Below, one piece after another: positions 35,471 through 45,505 of a DNA stretch of 64,000 nt (position 1 is its first letter; every line of letters starts with the position of its first letter). A model generated the notes under the pieces. That model did not search any database, was not told where the DNA came from, and worked only from the letters and a program-made list of their open reading frames with translations. A program made the translations under genes and the position numbers. Source of the DNA: Alligator mississippiensis (lineage: Eukaryota > Chordata > Crocodylia > Alligatoridae); the NCBI RefSeq assembly GCF_030867095.1, contig NC_081830.1, positions 34,765,832-34,829,831 on the forward strand, written 5' to 3'.

Positions 35471-35512
35471 GGTGAAGATAAAGCTGCCTACCAGGGATAG
35501 ATAACATAGCTA

Positions 35513-35580
35513 GTCCTATAGCTTAACTGGTAACAGTCTGTGCATCAGGGTTGGTGACTCAGGGTTGAATCTTTCTAATG
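35513..35580 (+). repeat. tRNA-derived SINE-like head
   Basis: 'ATAGCTTAACTGG' fits the pol III A box and 'CAGGGTTGAATC' the B box at normal spacing. The sequence between is tRNA-like in length. No tail is defined. Confidence 0.4.
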
Positions 35581-35844
35581 AAACGCATTGTGTGGCTTTG
35601 AAAACAGCACATGGTGTGATGACACTATATGACATAATACTACCTGGGTGTTGTTCTGTAACACAAACATGGTCTTATAACAGCACTGCATGAGCGGACA
35701 TTATTTGTGTTGATAAGACAGAAGGTAGAAAAAGCTGAGTTTCTGTCACTTCACTATACCCACGCATAGTGATGAAGTCTTGAATGACAAGGTTACACAT
35801 TTTTCTTCTACAAGACTGCTGCCTTGTTCACTCTACATTGAAGT

Positions 35845-35863
35845 ATGTGTGTGTGTGTGTGTG
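35845..35863. repeat. (GT)n microsatellite
   Basis: 'GTGTGTGTGTGTGTGTGT' run about 200 bases upstream of the OR12D-like frame at 36072. Confidence 0.8.
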
Positions 35864-36071
35864 TACATGCACATTGTATATTGACCATTTAAACTGCTGT
35901 TATGCTGTTTGTGAATTGGGATTGTTAAACACAGAGAAGCTTGGGGAAGGTTTAATTAATGCCAATGCTTGAGTCTCTTGCATGGAAGGTGCCTTGTAAA
36001 CAGGTGCCTATGTGTACTGCAGAGTTTGTTACATCACCTTGTACTCCTGCATCTTCTTTTCCAACCAAGGG

Positions 36072-37037
36072 AAGGAGAACCAGACACAGGTCAGTGAATT
36101 CATCCTCATGGGTCTAACCAGTCTCCAAGGTCTGCAGCAGTTCCTCTTTGTAATCTTTCTGATGCTGTACCTGGTCAGCCTATTGGGGAACAGTGCCATT
36201 GTGGCTGTGGTAATAGCTGAGCCTCGACTTCACACCCCCATGTACTTCTTCCTGGGAAACCTCTCCTGCTTGGACATCTTCTACTCCACAGTCACTGTGC
36301 CCAAGATGTTGTCTGGCTTCCTGTCACAGCACCAGGCCATCTCATTTCCTGGCTGCCTGGCCCAGCTCCACTTCTTCCACTTCCTGGGCAGCAGCGAGGC
36401 CATGCTGCTGGCTGTCATGGCCTATGACTGCTATGTGGCCATCTGCAACCCTCTATGTTACACAGTGATCATGAACCAACGGGCCTGCTTGTTGTTGGCA
36501 TCAGCCACCTGGGTCACTGGTTTTCTGCATGCGCTGATGCACTCTGTCCTGACCTCCAGGCTACACTTCTGTGGTCCCAACCATATCCATCACTTCTTCT
36601 GTGACATCAAGCCCTTGCTGAACTTGGCCTGCAGCAGGACACACCTCAACCTGAGCCTGCTCAACATTGTCACAGGGGGAATTGTGATAGGCCCCTTCAT
36701 CCTTACAATCCTCTCCTACCTCTACATTATCTCCTTCCTATTTCTGAAGGTCCAGTCATGGGAAGGGAGGAGGAAAGCCTTCTCCACCTGTGCTTCCCAT
36801 CTTACTGTGGTGGCTTTACTGTATGTACCAGTTATCTTTAACTATGTACCTCCTTCCACTCACTACTCCCCTGAGTGGGACATGATAGCCACCCTCATGT
36901 ACAGTGTTATTACCTCTGTCCTGAACCCTTTGATATATACCCTGAGGAATGAAGAGGTGAAATGTTCCTTGAGGAAAGCCTTAGGAACAAAGCTCTTCCT
37001 TGTAAGGATAGTAATAAAGCGAGTTTTTTGTCTCTGA
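36072..37037 (+). CDS. OR12D-like olfactory receptor with open frame but no usual start; probable early pseudogene
   Basis: The frame is open through a complete seven-TM receptor body: NQT site, 'EFILMGLTSLQGLQQFLF', TM1 'LLGN', 'EPRLHTPMYFFLGNLSCLDIFYSTVTVPKML', 'HFFHFLGSSEA', 'HFFCDIKPLL', 'KAFSTCASHLTVVALLYVP' and 'LNPLIYTLRNEEVK'. These are OR12D-type and close to 50773-51714. Where that paralogue has ATG GAG AAC, this gene has AAG GAG AAC (36072-36080). Upstream in frame there is only a GTG (36012) and then a TAA (35997-35999), so no ATG precedes the conserved N-terminus; the first in-frame Met is within 'FILMG' (36108). The DRY arginine is cysteine (TGC, 36429-36431), 'NPLRY' is 'NPLCY', and the TM7 'TPxLNP' proline is serine. 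A spliced upstream coding exon could supply a start (pyrimidine-rich AG at 36068-36069), but loss of the DRY arginine argues for decay. Confidence 0.85.
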   Translation, partial: KENQTQVSEFILMGLTSLQGLQQFLFVIFLMLYLVSLLGNSAIVAVVIAEPRLHTPMYFFLGNLSCLDIFYSTVTVPKMLSGFLSQHQAISFPGCLAQLHFFHFLGSSEAMLLAVMAYDCYVAICNPLCYTVIMNQRACLLLASATWVTGFLHALMHSVLTSRLHFCGPNHIHHFFCDIKPLLNLACSRTHLNLSLLNIVTGGIVIGPFILTILSYLYIISFLFLKVQSWEGRRKAFSTCASHLTVVALLYVPVIFNYVPPSTHYSPEWDMIATLMYSVITSVLNPLIYTLRNEEVKCSLRKALGTKLFLVRIVIKRVFCL

Positions 37038-37115
37038 GAACAGGAAGGGGAAAGAACACTATATACTAAAGGGAGAGGGGATCTTATTTAACAACAGATA
37101 AATATATATGTTTGT

Positions 37116-37149
<34 letters not shown>
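37116..37149. repeat. (TA)n microsatellite
   Basis: About 17 TA units, just after the OR12D-like frame. Likely variable in length. Confidence 0.85.
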
Positions 37150-37151
<2 letters not shown>

Positions 37152-39630
37152 AATAATCGTTTAATCTGTCAACATTTTTTTTTTTAAATCTTAATGGAAA
37201 ATTGTCAGTAAGGTCAGCTAAAAAGCCCAAGTTGTGCTGTGCCCAGTGTTCCTAAAGCTATTTAATAATTTGAGTATACAGTTTCCATTAGAAATTAATA
37301 AGAGTTATGCAATCGTGTAATTATGTTTGGGAACCCCAGTCTGTATTCACAATTCAGTAACAATTTAGCCTCCAGTAATCAGCAGAATTCAGCCATTTCA
37401 ATACTTGGAACTTCCATGGAGACATAACCTATAACAGTTCCCTTCACCCCCCCGGACCCAATAAGCCACCATGTCATCTCTACAGAGATATTCCCTGCAA
37501 AGTATTCTGAGGATCAAAGAACTTGGGCTGTTTTGTACCTGAATAAGAATAAGAGTTGAAACTTGTTCCACAGATAAAGACTTGTCACACAAGTTGTACC
37601 AGCTTCTCTCTCTAACCAGACATTTTTCATGTTGAAAGGTTCCAAGTTACTTAAACCATGTCTTTCAAAGGCACCTAAAGTATTTTGGTCACTGGGTGTT
37701 TTGGGTACCTACATGGCACTGGACTTCTTTCAAAGGGCACAGTCCTGTCTGGATGTAGAGCTTGGAGGAAGCCAGAAGGGCATGTGGAGCACAAAGTTGT
37801 TTGACCTCTCACTCTTAACAGAGCTTAGGTGCTTGACTGTGGCAGTACTTGAGACATCTCCTTTCACTGGCAGGACAAGTGGCTGGTCTCATTTCTTGGG
37901 ATAGCAGCTTAATTCCATGGGATGTTTGCCTTACCTCCTTCCCAGTTTCTCAATGCTTTGTGCACTTGCCTGAAAGATGGGGAGTAAAGGTACAATGCTG
38001 TTCCACACACTAAGTAACCCAAGTGCAGCCTGCAATGCACTCTGACTTATCCTAACCAAGTTTAATGGCAACTCTAGTCCCACCACTGGACAGGGAAGTA
38101 TCTCCGTGAGAGAAATATGGAGTTACTTGCGAATCTTTGGCGGGTGATCCTATTTTACCCCAACCCACCCATAGTGGTAATTGGGTGATTCCACTCTCTG
38201 ACTAGATCCTTTTGGGACAGCTGACTGCTACTCACATTGAACTACACATAGCTCAGAGGCACTCTTGGCACCTGAAAAATAAAGCACCCTTAAGCTGAGC
38301 CACTGTCAATCCTGTGAGACCTCCCACAAATATGCTTCATTGCTTGATGGATGCAGCCAGGAAGTCCACCAGGGAAGGGTCTGACCAGACTCTGTCTACA
38401 CACTGCTTCACTGCTGGATGCACAGCTGACTAGCACTGTGGTGCAAAGTGGTATTTGTGGAAATAATTTGGTAACTGATTCTTTTTAATTTAGCTTCCTT
38501 GGCTGTAAGAGAGAGAACCCTTGCCCTTCCTTCTCCTTCTTCCCTTGCCCCACCTTCAACCCTGATTTGTAATAACAAGGCAACTGGGAATGCAGCTCTC
38601 CAGCTTTTCTGGGACAAGTTGGTCAGATCCAGGGGATTATTATTTTTTTTTTTTTGGTTTTATTTTTGTTTGCCAAGGGATTGGGAAGCATTTTACGAGA
38701 AAGCAATTGAAGTTTACAGAGGTAGGAACCTTACACTGTTAATCTTAGATATTTTCATACCTAATGGTAATGAAACATAACAATGTTAAATTTTAGCTGG
38801 TTGCATAAACCCCACACACCTCTGTGATAACACCAGAGAAATATATGCAAATCAATAGGTTTCATAATAAGAAAGGCAGAAGCACCTAAGGAGAACTACT
38901 ATATTTACCCAAATCCAAGATGACTTTGAATTTAAGATGACCCTTCAATAATTAAATTCTATACATGGAAAATTATAAATTTGTTATGATTTTCCCTGCA
39001 TATAAGATGTTATTGGAGGGTCATGTTAAATGTGTCCCCCTGCCTGTCCTCCAGGGTGATGAACATAGTGCTGGGTGGAGAGGGAACAGATTCCCACCCC
39101 TTGCCTTCCTGTCTGTCATGAGTGAGTGCATCAGAGAGTGCAGGAAGATGCAGGTGGGCTCACTGGCTTATTACTAGTACAGTAGGTTGCAGATGACCAC
39201 ATAACAGTCATAAGCTAACTGTATTGGCTCACTGCTTCCCAGTAAATGGAAGAAATGAAGCTGGATCAGGCACCCTTGGTGCTCTGACAAAGGTCAGACC
39301 ACATCTTGGGAACAGCAAACATGCTTTCCATGAGTAATGGGTTTAGGTGAAATCAGTCATTTAAGAAAGGTTTCTGTCACTGTATAGTGTAGTGTGTCCC
39401 TGTCCATCCGTCCCAATGAAGCAAGTGATCAAAAGTGAATGAAAACTAGGAGTGGGGAAGGGATACAGAAATGCAGATAAGGACATAAATTAAACAAGCA
39501 AATTACTCCCCCTTTTACAGAGGAAATGTATTTATAAATTTGCAGGTTTTGATTTTACTCCTGGTCAGTAATTAAATGCTCCTGGATTACTGTGAATCAG
39601 TAAACCTAGTTTAAAGCCCTGCTCACTAGG
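37150..39630. other. Intergenic, no supported feature
   Basis: Only short frames without family resemblance and a poly-T run at 38640-38656. Confidence 0.35.
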
Positions 39631-39631
39631 T

Positions 39632-40345
39632 GTCATAGTACCATAGTATCATAGTTCTTAGGGTTGAAAGGGACCTAAACACATCATCAGGTTTGGAACG
39701 AGTTTTGGGGTCATATCACCCCAGCCAAATATCTGTCAAGCCTCTTCTTAAAGACCCCCAAGGTAGGAGAAAGCACCACTTCCCTTGGGAGCCCATTCCA
39801 GAGCCTGGCAGCCCTAATTGTAACGTAATGTCTCCTGAGATCCAGCCTGAACCTTGTCTCTAACAATTTGTGGCCATTATTCCTAGTAACCCCGGGTGGT
39901 GCCTGGGTGAACAGAACCTACCCCAATTCTCGCTGGTCCCCCCTGGTGAGTTTGTAAATGGCCACCAGATCCCCTCCCAGCCTCTCTTGTGGAGTCTGAA
40001 TAGGTTCAGGCCCTTTAGTCTCTCTTTGTAGGGCCTGCCCAAGTGGCCCTCCTCTGAATCCTCTCAATGCTAGCCACATCCCTCTTGAAGTGCAGCGCCC
40101 AGAACTGGACGCAGTACTCCAACTGTGGTCTGACCAACGCTGGGTAGAGGGGAAGGATCACCTCCCTGGACCTGCTTGTGATGCATTTATAGATGCACGG
40201 CAAGGTGTGGTTAGCCTGTCTGTGAAGATGCTCTTCCCTCTCCTCATCAGGTGGATCCCATCTCTTCCTAGCAACCCTCCTTCTTGGAACAACATCCCAT
40301 GGTTGAAGAAGCCAAAGCCCTGCTAGTGATACCATCTGTGCAGCC
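39632..40345 (-). mobile_element. CR1 LINE internal-deletion derivative (ORF1 end joined to ORF2 tail)
   Basis: The 3' tail at 39632 ('CATAGTATCATAG', then 'GGGTTGAAAGGGACC') is of an older subfamily. The minus strand has the ORF2 C-terminus ('NHTLPCIYKCITSRSREVILPLY', 'VRPQLEYCVQFWALHFKRD') up to about 40205. From there to 40345 the text is the ORF1 esterase C-terminal end ('LWLLQPWDVVPRRRVARKRW' in one frame), the same block as 1680-1815. The endonuclease and nearly all the reverse transcriptase are absent. The junction lies in a shared 'GCTAAC' word. Confidence 0.75.
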
Positions 40346-40610
40346 ATATGTTGATCCTCAGGATGTGTCCATTCCTGACGTTAATCCATTTCTAATTACC
40401 CTTTGCTTGCAGCTATTGTTGTCTATCCACCTCATAGTAATTTTGTGTAGTCCACATTTCTCCATTTTGTTTATGGAAGGTCATGCAGGACTTTTTCAAA
40501 GTTCACAGGGAGAAAACTTCCCTGCTTCTCCACTATATCCATTCTTCAAGATTAGGAAGGAGATAATATAGGGTTAGGGAGGAGCATAAGGATGGAGCCA
40601 GCCATATTGT
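40346..40610. other. Unassigned sequence between CR1 pieces
   Basis: No family resemblance seen; may be the rest of an older element. Confidence 0.25.
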
Positions 40611-41805
40611 GGGGAGGATCAGGCTCTAGTTGGCACTGCTGCAGACCAAGCTGATTATGGTCATCACAGAAAATGTCTGACCAACCGGATTTCCTTCTAT
40701 AAGGTCACAGGCTCTATGGATGAGGGAAGAGCACTGGAAGTGATATAGCTTGACTTAAGAAAGGCTTTTAAAACTGTTTTACATGGCATTCTTGGTAACA
40801 GACTAAGGAATTAGAGTATTTTCATCTAGCCTGTAATATGGACAGAACTGTTGTATCATTGTCCTCAGTGGGTGGATCTACACATGCACTTTACTTCAGA
40901 GTTGATTAATTAGATCCACAGTAAAGCATCACAGTCTACATGTGTGCCAGTATTAGGGTTCAGTAAACTAATTAACTCTTCCATAGGATAGTACTGAAAT
41001 GAACATGGAGACAGTGATCAGGGGTGTACATTGTGCCTGGTCAGCTCAGCCAGCCAGGGGCCTGCTCTGCCCCCACTCAAATTGCTGCTCTTCTGGGCTC
41101 ATGTATAGATGTCATGCAGAGTCAAACAGCTCCAGAGTCTATCGTGTTGCATTGATTTCACATGTAGATATACCAAATGAGTAGTCTCCTCAGTGGATCA
41201 ATGTCTAGTTGGGAGGACATATCAAGTGGAGTCCCCCAGGGATCTGTCCTGGACCTAGTATTGCTTAATATTGTAATTGATTATTTGCAGGGTAGGATCG
41301 AATTCATGATTAACAGATTTGCAGGCAGAACCAAGTCAGGTGAAGGTGTAGATACTCTCTGGAGTGTAGGGACAGGATCCAGAATAAATTGAATAGATTG
41401 GAGAAATTTTCTGAAATCAAATAAATGAAATTCAACGAGGAATTGGGAAGGAATAATCACATGAACAAATATAAACTGGAGAATGAGTGGCTAGCCTGCA
41501 GTACTGCAGAGATGGATTTGGAGGTTATAGTAGACCCTAAGCTGAATATCAGCTAATAGTGTGTTCTTCTTGGGGGAAAAGACCCCCAACAGCATATTGG
41601 ATTGTGTTAATAGGGGTGTCTCTTGCAAGGGAAGTGATTCTTCTGCTCTATTCAGTAACAGTGGTATTTCACCTGCGGGTCCTGCATTTCAAGAAGCATG
41701 TGGATAAATTAAAAGGAATCCAGCAAGGACTGACAAAAATTAGTAAAGGCCTGGGAAGCGTGGCTTATAAGGAAATGTTGAAGGAACTAGAACTATTTAA
41801 CGATG
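40611..41805 (+). mobile_element. CR1 LINE, reverse transcriptase and C-terminus, old, split by a MITE
   Basis: Plus-strand decayed ORF2: 'VTGSMDEGRALEV', 'LDLRKAFKTVLHGILGNRL' (motif A) near 40745, a 317-bp foreign segment (40869-41185), then '[22 protein letters not shown]' (motif B) near 41215, 'NRFAGRTKSGEGVD' (motif C, decayed) and the C-terminal 'LRVLHFKKHVDKLKGIQQG' near 41670. It ends at about 41805, directly against a Ty3/gypsy fossil. Confidence 0.8.
40869..41185. mobile_element. MITE inserted in CR1 with 8-bp target duplication
   Basis: Inverted ends 'GGTGGATCTACACATG' and 'CATGTAGATATACC' lie just inside both borders. GTCCTCAG (40861-40868) and CTCCTCAG (41186-41193) flank it, an 8-bp duplication with one difference. 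CR1 reverse transcriptase sequence is continuous once the segment is skipped. The length and duplication suit a hAT MITE. Non-coding. Confidence 0.75.
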
Positions 41806-42180
41806 TTTGAAGATGCCACAGTGACAACAGTTGTCAAGTATATTAAATCTATATTTGCATGCCCTAGGATTCCAAAAACTGTAATTACTGACAATGGACC
41901 ACAGTTCAATAAAAGGGAATTTTGCGACTTTGCAGAAATGTATGGCTTTCACCATGAGATATCAAGTCTTTGCCTCAAGACAAAGTTGTGGATGAATATG
42001 GAGTGTGAATTGTGAAGAACCTGCTGGAGAAAGCAAAGGAGGAGAGAGAATATTCCTACTTGGTACTACCCAGCTACAGAGCTATATTGCTGCAATATGT
42101 AAAGTCACATTCAGAAATTCTCTACAGCAGGCATATAAAAACACAACTACTTGAGATAGGACAGAAACTAGAATGACAAA
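41806..42180 (+). mobile_element. Ty3/gypsy integrase fossil
   Basis: This LTR-retrotransposon relic shows the integrase core ('VITDNGPQFNKREFCDFAEM', with the DNGPQF motif) and, after it, sequence like the integrase C-terminal part. Only this portion of pol is present; no LTR, gag or protease is seen next to it. It is truncated and broken, and looks old. Confidence 0.7.
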
Positions 42181-42244
42181 GCAGACTGCAGTATTGCAGA
42201 GCAAATAAGTTAAGTACAAACTGACGCATAAATACAACAATGCA

Positions 42245-42410
42245 GCAAGACCACTCCCCCCCAAAAAGTGTTTTTACCTTCTCTCATTCCTTGGAGTGTC
42301 AGAACAGCAGATACTCCTTGTGCCTGAAGGAAGGTGATTGTGCCCCAAAGCTTCAAAAGAACTTTTCTCCAAGTACTCAGTTGGTCTAATAAAAGATATG
42401 ACATATACTA
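42245..42410. repeat. Dispersed repeat end
   Basis: 'AAAGCTTCAAAAGAAC' with 'CAGTTGGTCTAATAAAAGAT' is a widespread reptile repeat terminus style. A related minus-strand end may lie at 51840-51925 ('GTTAGTCT' and 'GGAGACTAATGG' on its complement). Class not assigned. Confidence 0.4.
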
Positions 42411-43010
42411 TAACAACCTTGCCTGCCTCTGTAAAGTAAAGGAAGATATACACTGGTTGGTTAAAGCTTCAGTGATCAAAGAAGAGTAACCTTGTTCATA
42501 CTTAGTGAGCACAGATGAAGGTCAGACCTTAATCAAAGACATTTCTCAGGATATCTGACAATAAGGATGATGAAAGAAATAGCAATAGAGATACCAACTG
42601 AACATAATTGACAAGTTGGCTCAAAATATAACCAGGAGACTGAACATGCAAATGTAAATGAGAATGCAGATGAAAAGGGGCTAAAATCTAGTAAAGCTGG
42701 AAGATTACTGAAATGGCCAAAGAGATTGACCAAGATATGTTAGGATGAGTTTGTAATAGGTATCTTAATAGTCTAGTTATGATTTTATAAAGAGGAAAAG
42801 ATGTGATGAAGTTAGTCTTCCCGGACACAGTGTGTGCAGGAAGTGTGTTATCCCACAAGACACTAGGGGAGGTCACCCAGAAGATCTGACTGACAGGATA
42901 AGAAGAGGCTGGCCACACAACCCTTGCAAGGGCAGTAGCAACTTGTCACTTCTGTTTTGTAAATATTCATATATTGGTTTCTATAAATATTAGAGTTATT
43001 TCCACATCAC
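42411..43010. other. Unassigned sequence upstream of OR12D-like fragment
   Basis: AT-rich, no family resemblance. Confidence 0.3.
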
Positions 43011-43014
43011 AAGC

Positions 43015-43330
43015 CTCCAGATACTGCAGTATCCATCACATCTTCTGTGATATGAAGCCATTGGGGCTTCTTGCCTGCAGAAGCACCTGCCAAAACCTGA
43101 TGCTCCTCAGCATTGTCTCTGGTAATAGTGCCCTGATTTCCTTCATCATCATTTTCCTGTTCTACCTTTACATCATCATCTTTCCCATCCTGAAAGTGCA
43201 GTTCTGAGGAAGAAGAAGAAGAAAGTCCTTCACCACCTGTGCTGCCCACCTCACAGCAGTATCTCTGCTGTATGTACCAGTCTAGGGCAACATATTTGCT
43301 TCATTTGAGGACTCATTAGGAAGGACCCCT
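43015..43330 (+). pseudogene. OR12D-like olfactory receptor fragment
   Basis: This short piece covers extracellular loop 2 to TM6: 'IHHIFCDMKPL', 'LLSIVSGNSALISFII', 'LFYLYIIIFPILKVQF', then a stop, then 'KSFTTCAAHLTAVSLLYVPV' and another stop. The same segments in the receptor at 50773-51714 read 'VHHFFCDIKPLL', 'LLNIVTTCIALL', 'SYVYIISFLFLKVQ' and 'KAFSTCASHLTVVALLYVPL'. Both ends are missing and neither flank resumes OR sequence. A run of AGA/GAA codons ('RRRRK') replaces the third intracellular loop. It is a relic of a third OR12D-type copy. Confidence 0.85.
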
Positions 43331-43499
43331 ACAAGTTGGGGGCAGTCTATATTAGTGTCTGGAGTGCGCTGGCTCTCCAGACCCCTCCTAGGTCAACTTA
43401 AAAACTCCTCAGTGCTTCTGTATACTTACTCTGTATATCAACATAATCTTTTGAACAGCAACTCCTCTTGCTGGACTTATACTCACCTTCACACCAGAA

Positions 43500-44135
43500 A
43501 GGATCATAAGATAATAGGAAAGTGGGGATGGAAGGGGCCTCACAAAGTCATTTAGTCTGGTTCCCTGCTCAAGGCAAGATCATCCCTGACTAAACCATTC
43601 CTAGCAAGTGCCTGTCCTATTGGCTGTTGAAAATTTCCAAGGACAGAGATTCCACGATTTCTCTAGGCAGCTTGTTCCAATGCTTGACCACTCCCATAGT
43701 CAGAAAGTCCCTCCCAATCTCCAACCTAAATTTCCCCTTCTCCAGCCTGAGGCTATTTCTTCTTAGTCCTGTTCCCTGTAGTCACAGAGACAAGCCCATC
43801 TCCATCCTCTCTATAAACTCCTTTTGGTTATTTGAAGATTGTTATGAAGTCCTCCCTCCGTTGTCTCTTCTCCAGACAAAACAGCCCTAGTTCTTTCAGT
43901 TTTTTCTCATAAGTCTTTCCACCCAGACCCATAATGATTTTTGTTGCTCTCTGCTGGACTTTTTCTAAACTGTCCACACATTTTTGAAGTGTGGGGCCAA
44001 AAACTGGACATGGTACTCCAGGTGAGGCTTCATCAGTGCTGAATAGAGCACAAGAATCACTGCCCTTAATTTACAAGTGGCAATTCTGTTAATGCAACCC
44101 AGGATGCTGTTGACTTTTTTAGATTATTTCAGAAC
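43500..44135 (-). mobile_element. CR1 LINE 3' end, minus orientation
   Basis: Begins 'GGATCATAAGATAATAGG', then 'AGTGGGGATGGAAGGGGCC'. Decayed ORF2 C-terminus in reverse ('GTCAGAAAGTCCCTCCCAA', relatives RKNFLT). Paired in inverted orientation with 44225-44523 of the same subfamily. Confidence 0.8.
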
Positions 44136-44224
44136 AGATTTTAAAACTTTTTTAGGAATCTTAAGGAACTATAGTTAGTTGCATGGGATTATAGGGATTG
44201 AAGAAGTGGTACCCCACACATGGT

Positions 44225-44523
44225 GGCTGGCTGCAAGGAACATAGTTGAACATAAGGGGCAGGGCTAGAATCAATGGCCTCAAACTACAGCAGAGGAAAT
44301 TTAGGCTGGAAATTAGGAGGAATTTCTTGACTATGAGGGTGGTCAAGCATTGGAACAGGCTGCCTACAGCAATTGTGGAATCTCCATCTTTGAAAAGTTT
44401 CAACAGCCAGTTGGGCAGGGATGGTTTAGTCGGGGATGATCTTGCCTTGAGTTGGGAACCAGACTAAATGACCTCATGAGTTTCCTTCCAGCCCCACTTT
44501 CCTATTATCTTATGATCCTCTGA
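44225..44523 (+). mobile_element. CR1 LINE 3' end, plus orientation
   Basis: Plus-strand ORF2 C-terminus 'RKFRLEIRRNFLTMRVVKHW', then 'IVESPSLKSFN', ending with the tail complement 'CTATTATCTTATGATCCTC' at 44502-44520. It is 5'-truncated, with only about 300 bases left. Confidence 0.85.
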
Positions 44524-45505
44524 TGTGAAATGAGCTTCAAGCCCCTCTGCGTGTTGGCTTAGAAATGGTCTTTAAAGGCTTGTTTTTGGGGGGAATTGGC
44601 TTATAGGTATAGATGTATGTATTATAAAGGGTCAAGATGGACAGCAGGGATTAAATGGATTTCTAAAGAGCTTGGGGACATGCACACTTCTCATGGCCCT
44701 GAAAGCAGACAGGCCGTCTAGCACAACAAGGCCAATGAATGGACACAGCCTGAGAATTAAGGGGGGGGGGGGGGGGCATGCCATAACATGAGATCACAGC
44801 CTTCAAGGCAGACAGGTTGTTTAACACAACAAGGACACACAGCCTGGGAACCAAAGAAGTGTGTACCATACTGTCCCATAACACAAGGTAAATGACACCA
44901 GCTAGAAGGGCCCAGAGCAGCAGGGGGGCTGAGACTCAGTTTTGGGAGAACAGACCAAATTAGGAGAAGGCCTGGAAGACTATGTTGATGTGTGACCACA
45001 GAGAGACAGCCAACAAGAGAGAGCTACGGATGAAGAGTCATCAAGGGGGAAGGAGAATATAAAAGCAGAGACTTGAGATTCACAAAGGGTCCCTCCCTTT
45101 GGCCTGTCCCTCCCTGTTCCTTCTTGTCCCTCTTTGTCCCTCCTTCTCTTCCTTAAGAAGGGTCCCCATTCCCATCCCCGATCCCTGGGAAGGGTCCCCG
45201 AGGCCTCCATGGACAGAGAGCACACACCAGCAACCTGTTTCATGCACTCCACTGGAGAGGGGGCTATGGGCCTTGGGATCCCACCTCCAGACTGCCAACA
45301 CCTGAGAGAGACAGCCGCAGAGTGGAGCCTGCTTCCTGAACAGATGTACTTTGACTTTGATGACAGCCCCAGGATTGGTAGATACAGAATTGTTTGATTA
45401 CTTGTATTATTGTTTTTCTATTATCACTCCATATCAATAAATTTGCCTATTATCAACTGGCAGGTGTTATGGTCAGGCTGAGGGTTGTGCCTGCCTGTAA
45501 CAAAG
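44524..45505 (+). mobile_element. LTR-like fossil with duplicated U3 block
   Basis: LTR architecture: a TATA box-like 'ATATAAAAGCAGAG' near 45057, a poly(A)-signal-like 'CAATAAATTTGCC' near 45437, and a CA end near 45500 ('CCTGTAACA'). Upstream of the TATA box a block occurs twice in tandem (about 44695-44790 and 44795-44885; shared words 'GCAGACAGG', 'CACAACAAGG', 'ACACAGCCTG'), as in enhancer-bearing U3 regions. The 5' border is uncertain. No internal genes adjoin it. Confidence 0.5.
44761..44776. repeat. G16 homopolymer
   Basis: Sixteen consecutive G, inside the LTR-like segment. The length may be unreliable in assembly. Confidence 0.8.

Noticed and set aside
36012-36071. N-terminal extension of the OR12D-like frame from 36012
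   Set aside because: The codon at 36012 is GTG; no ATG is in frame and the extension has no OR character.
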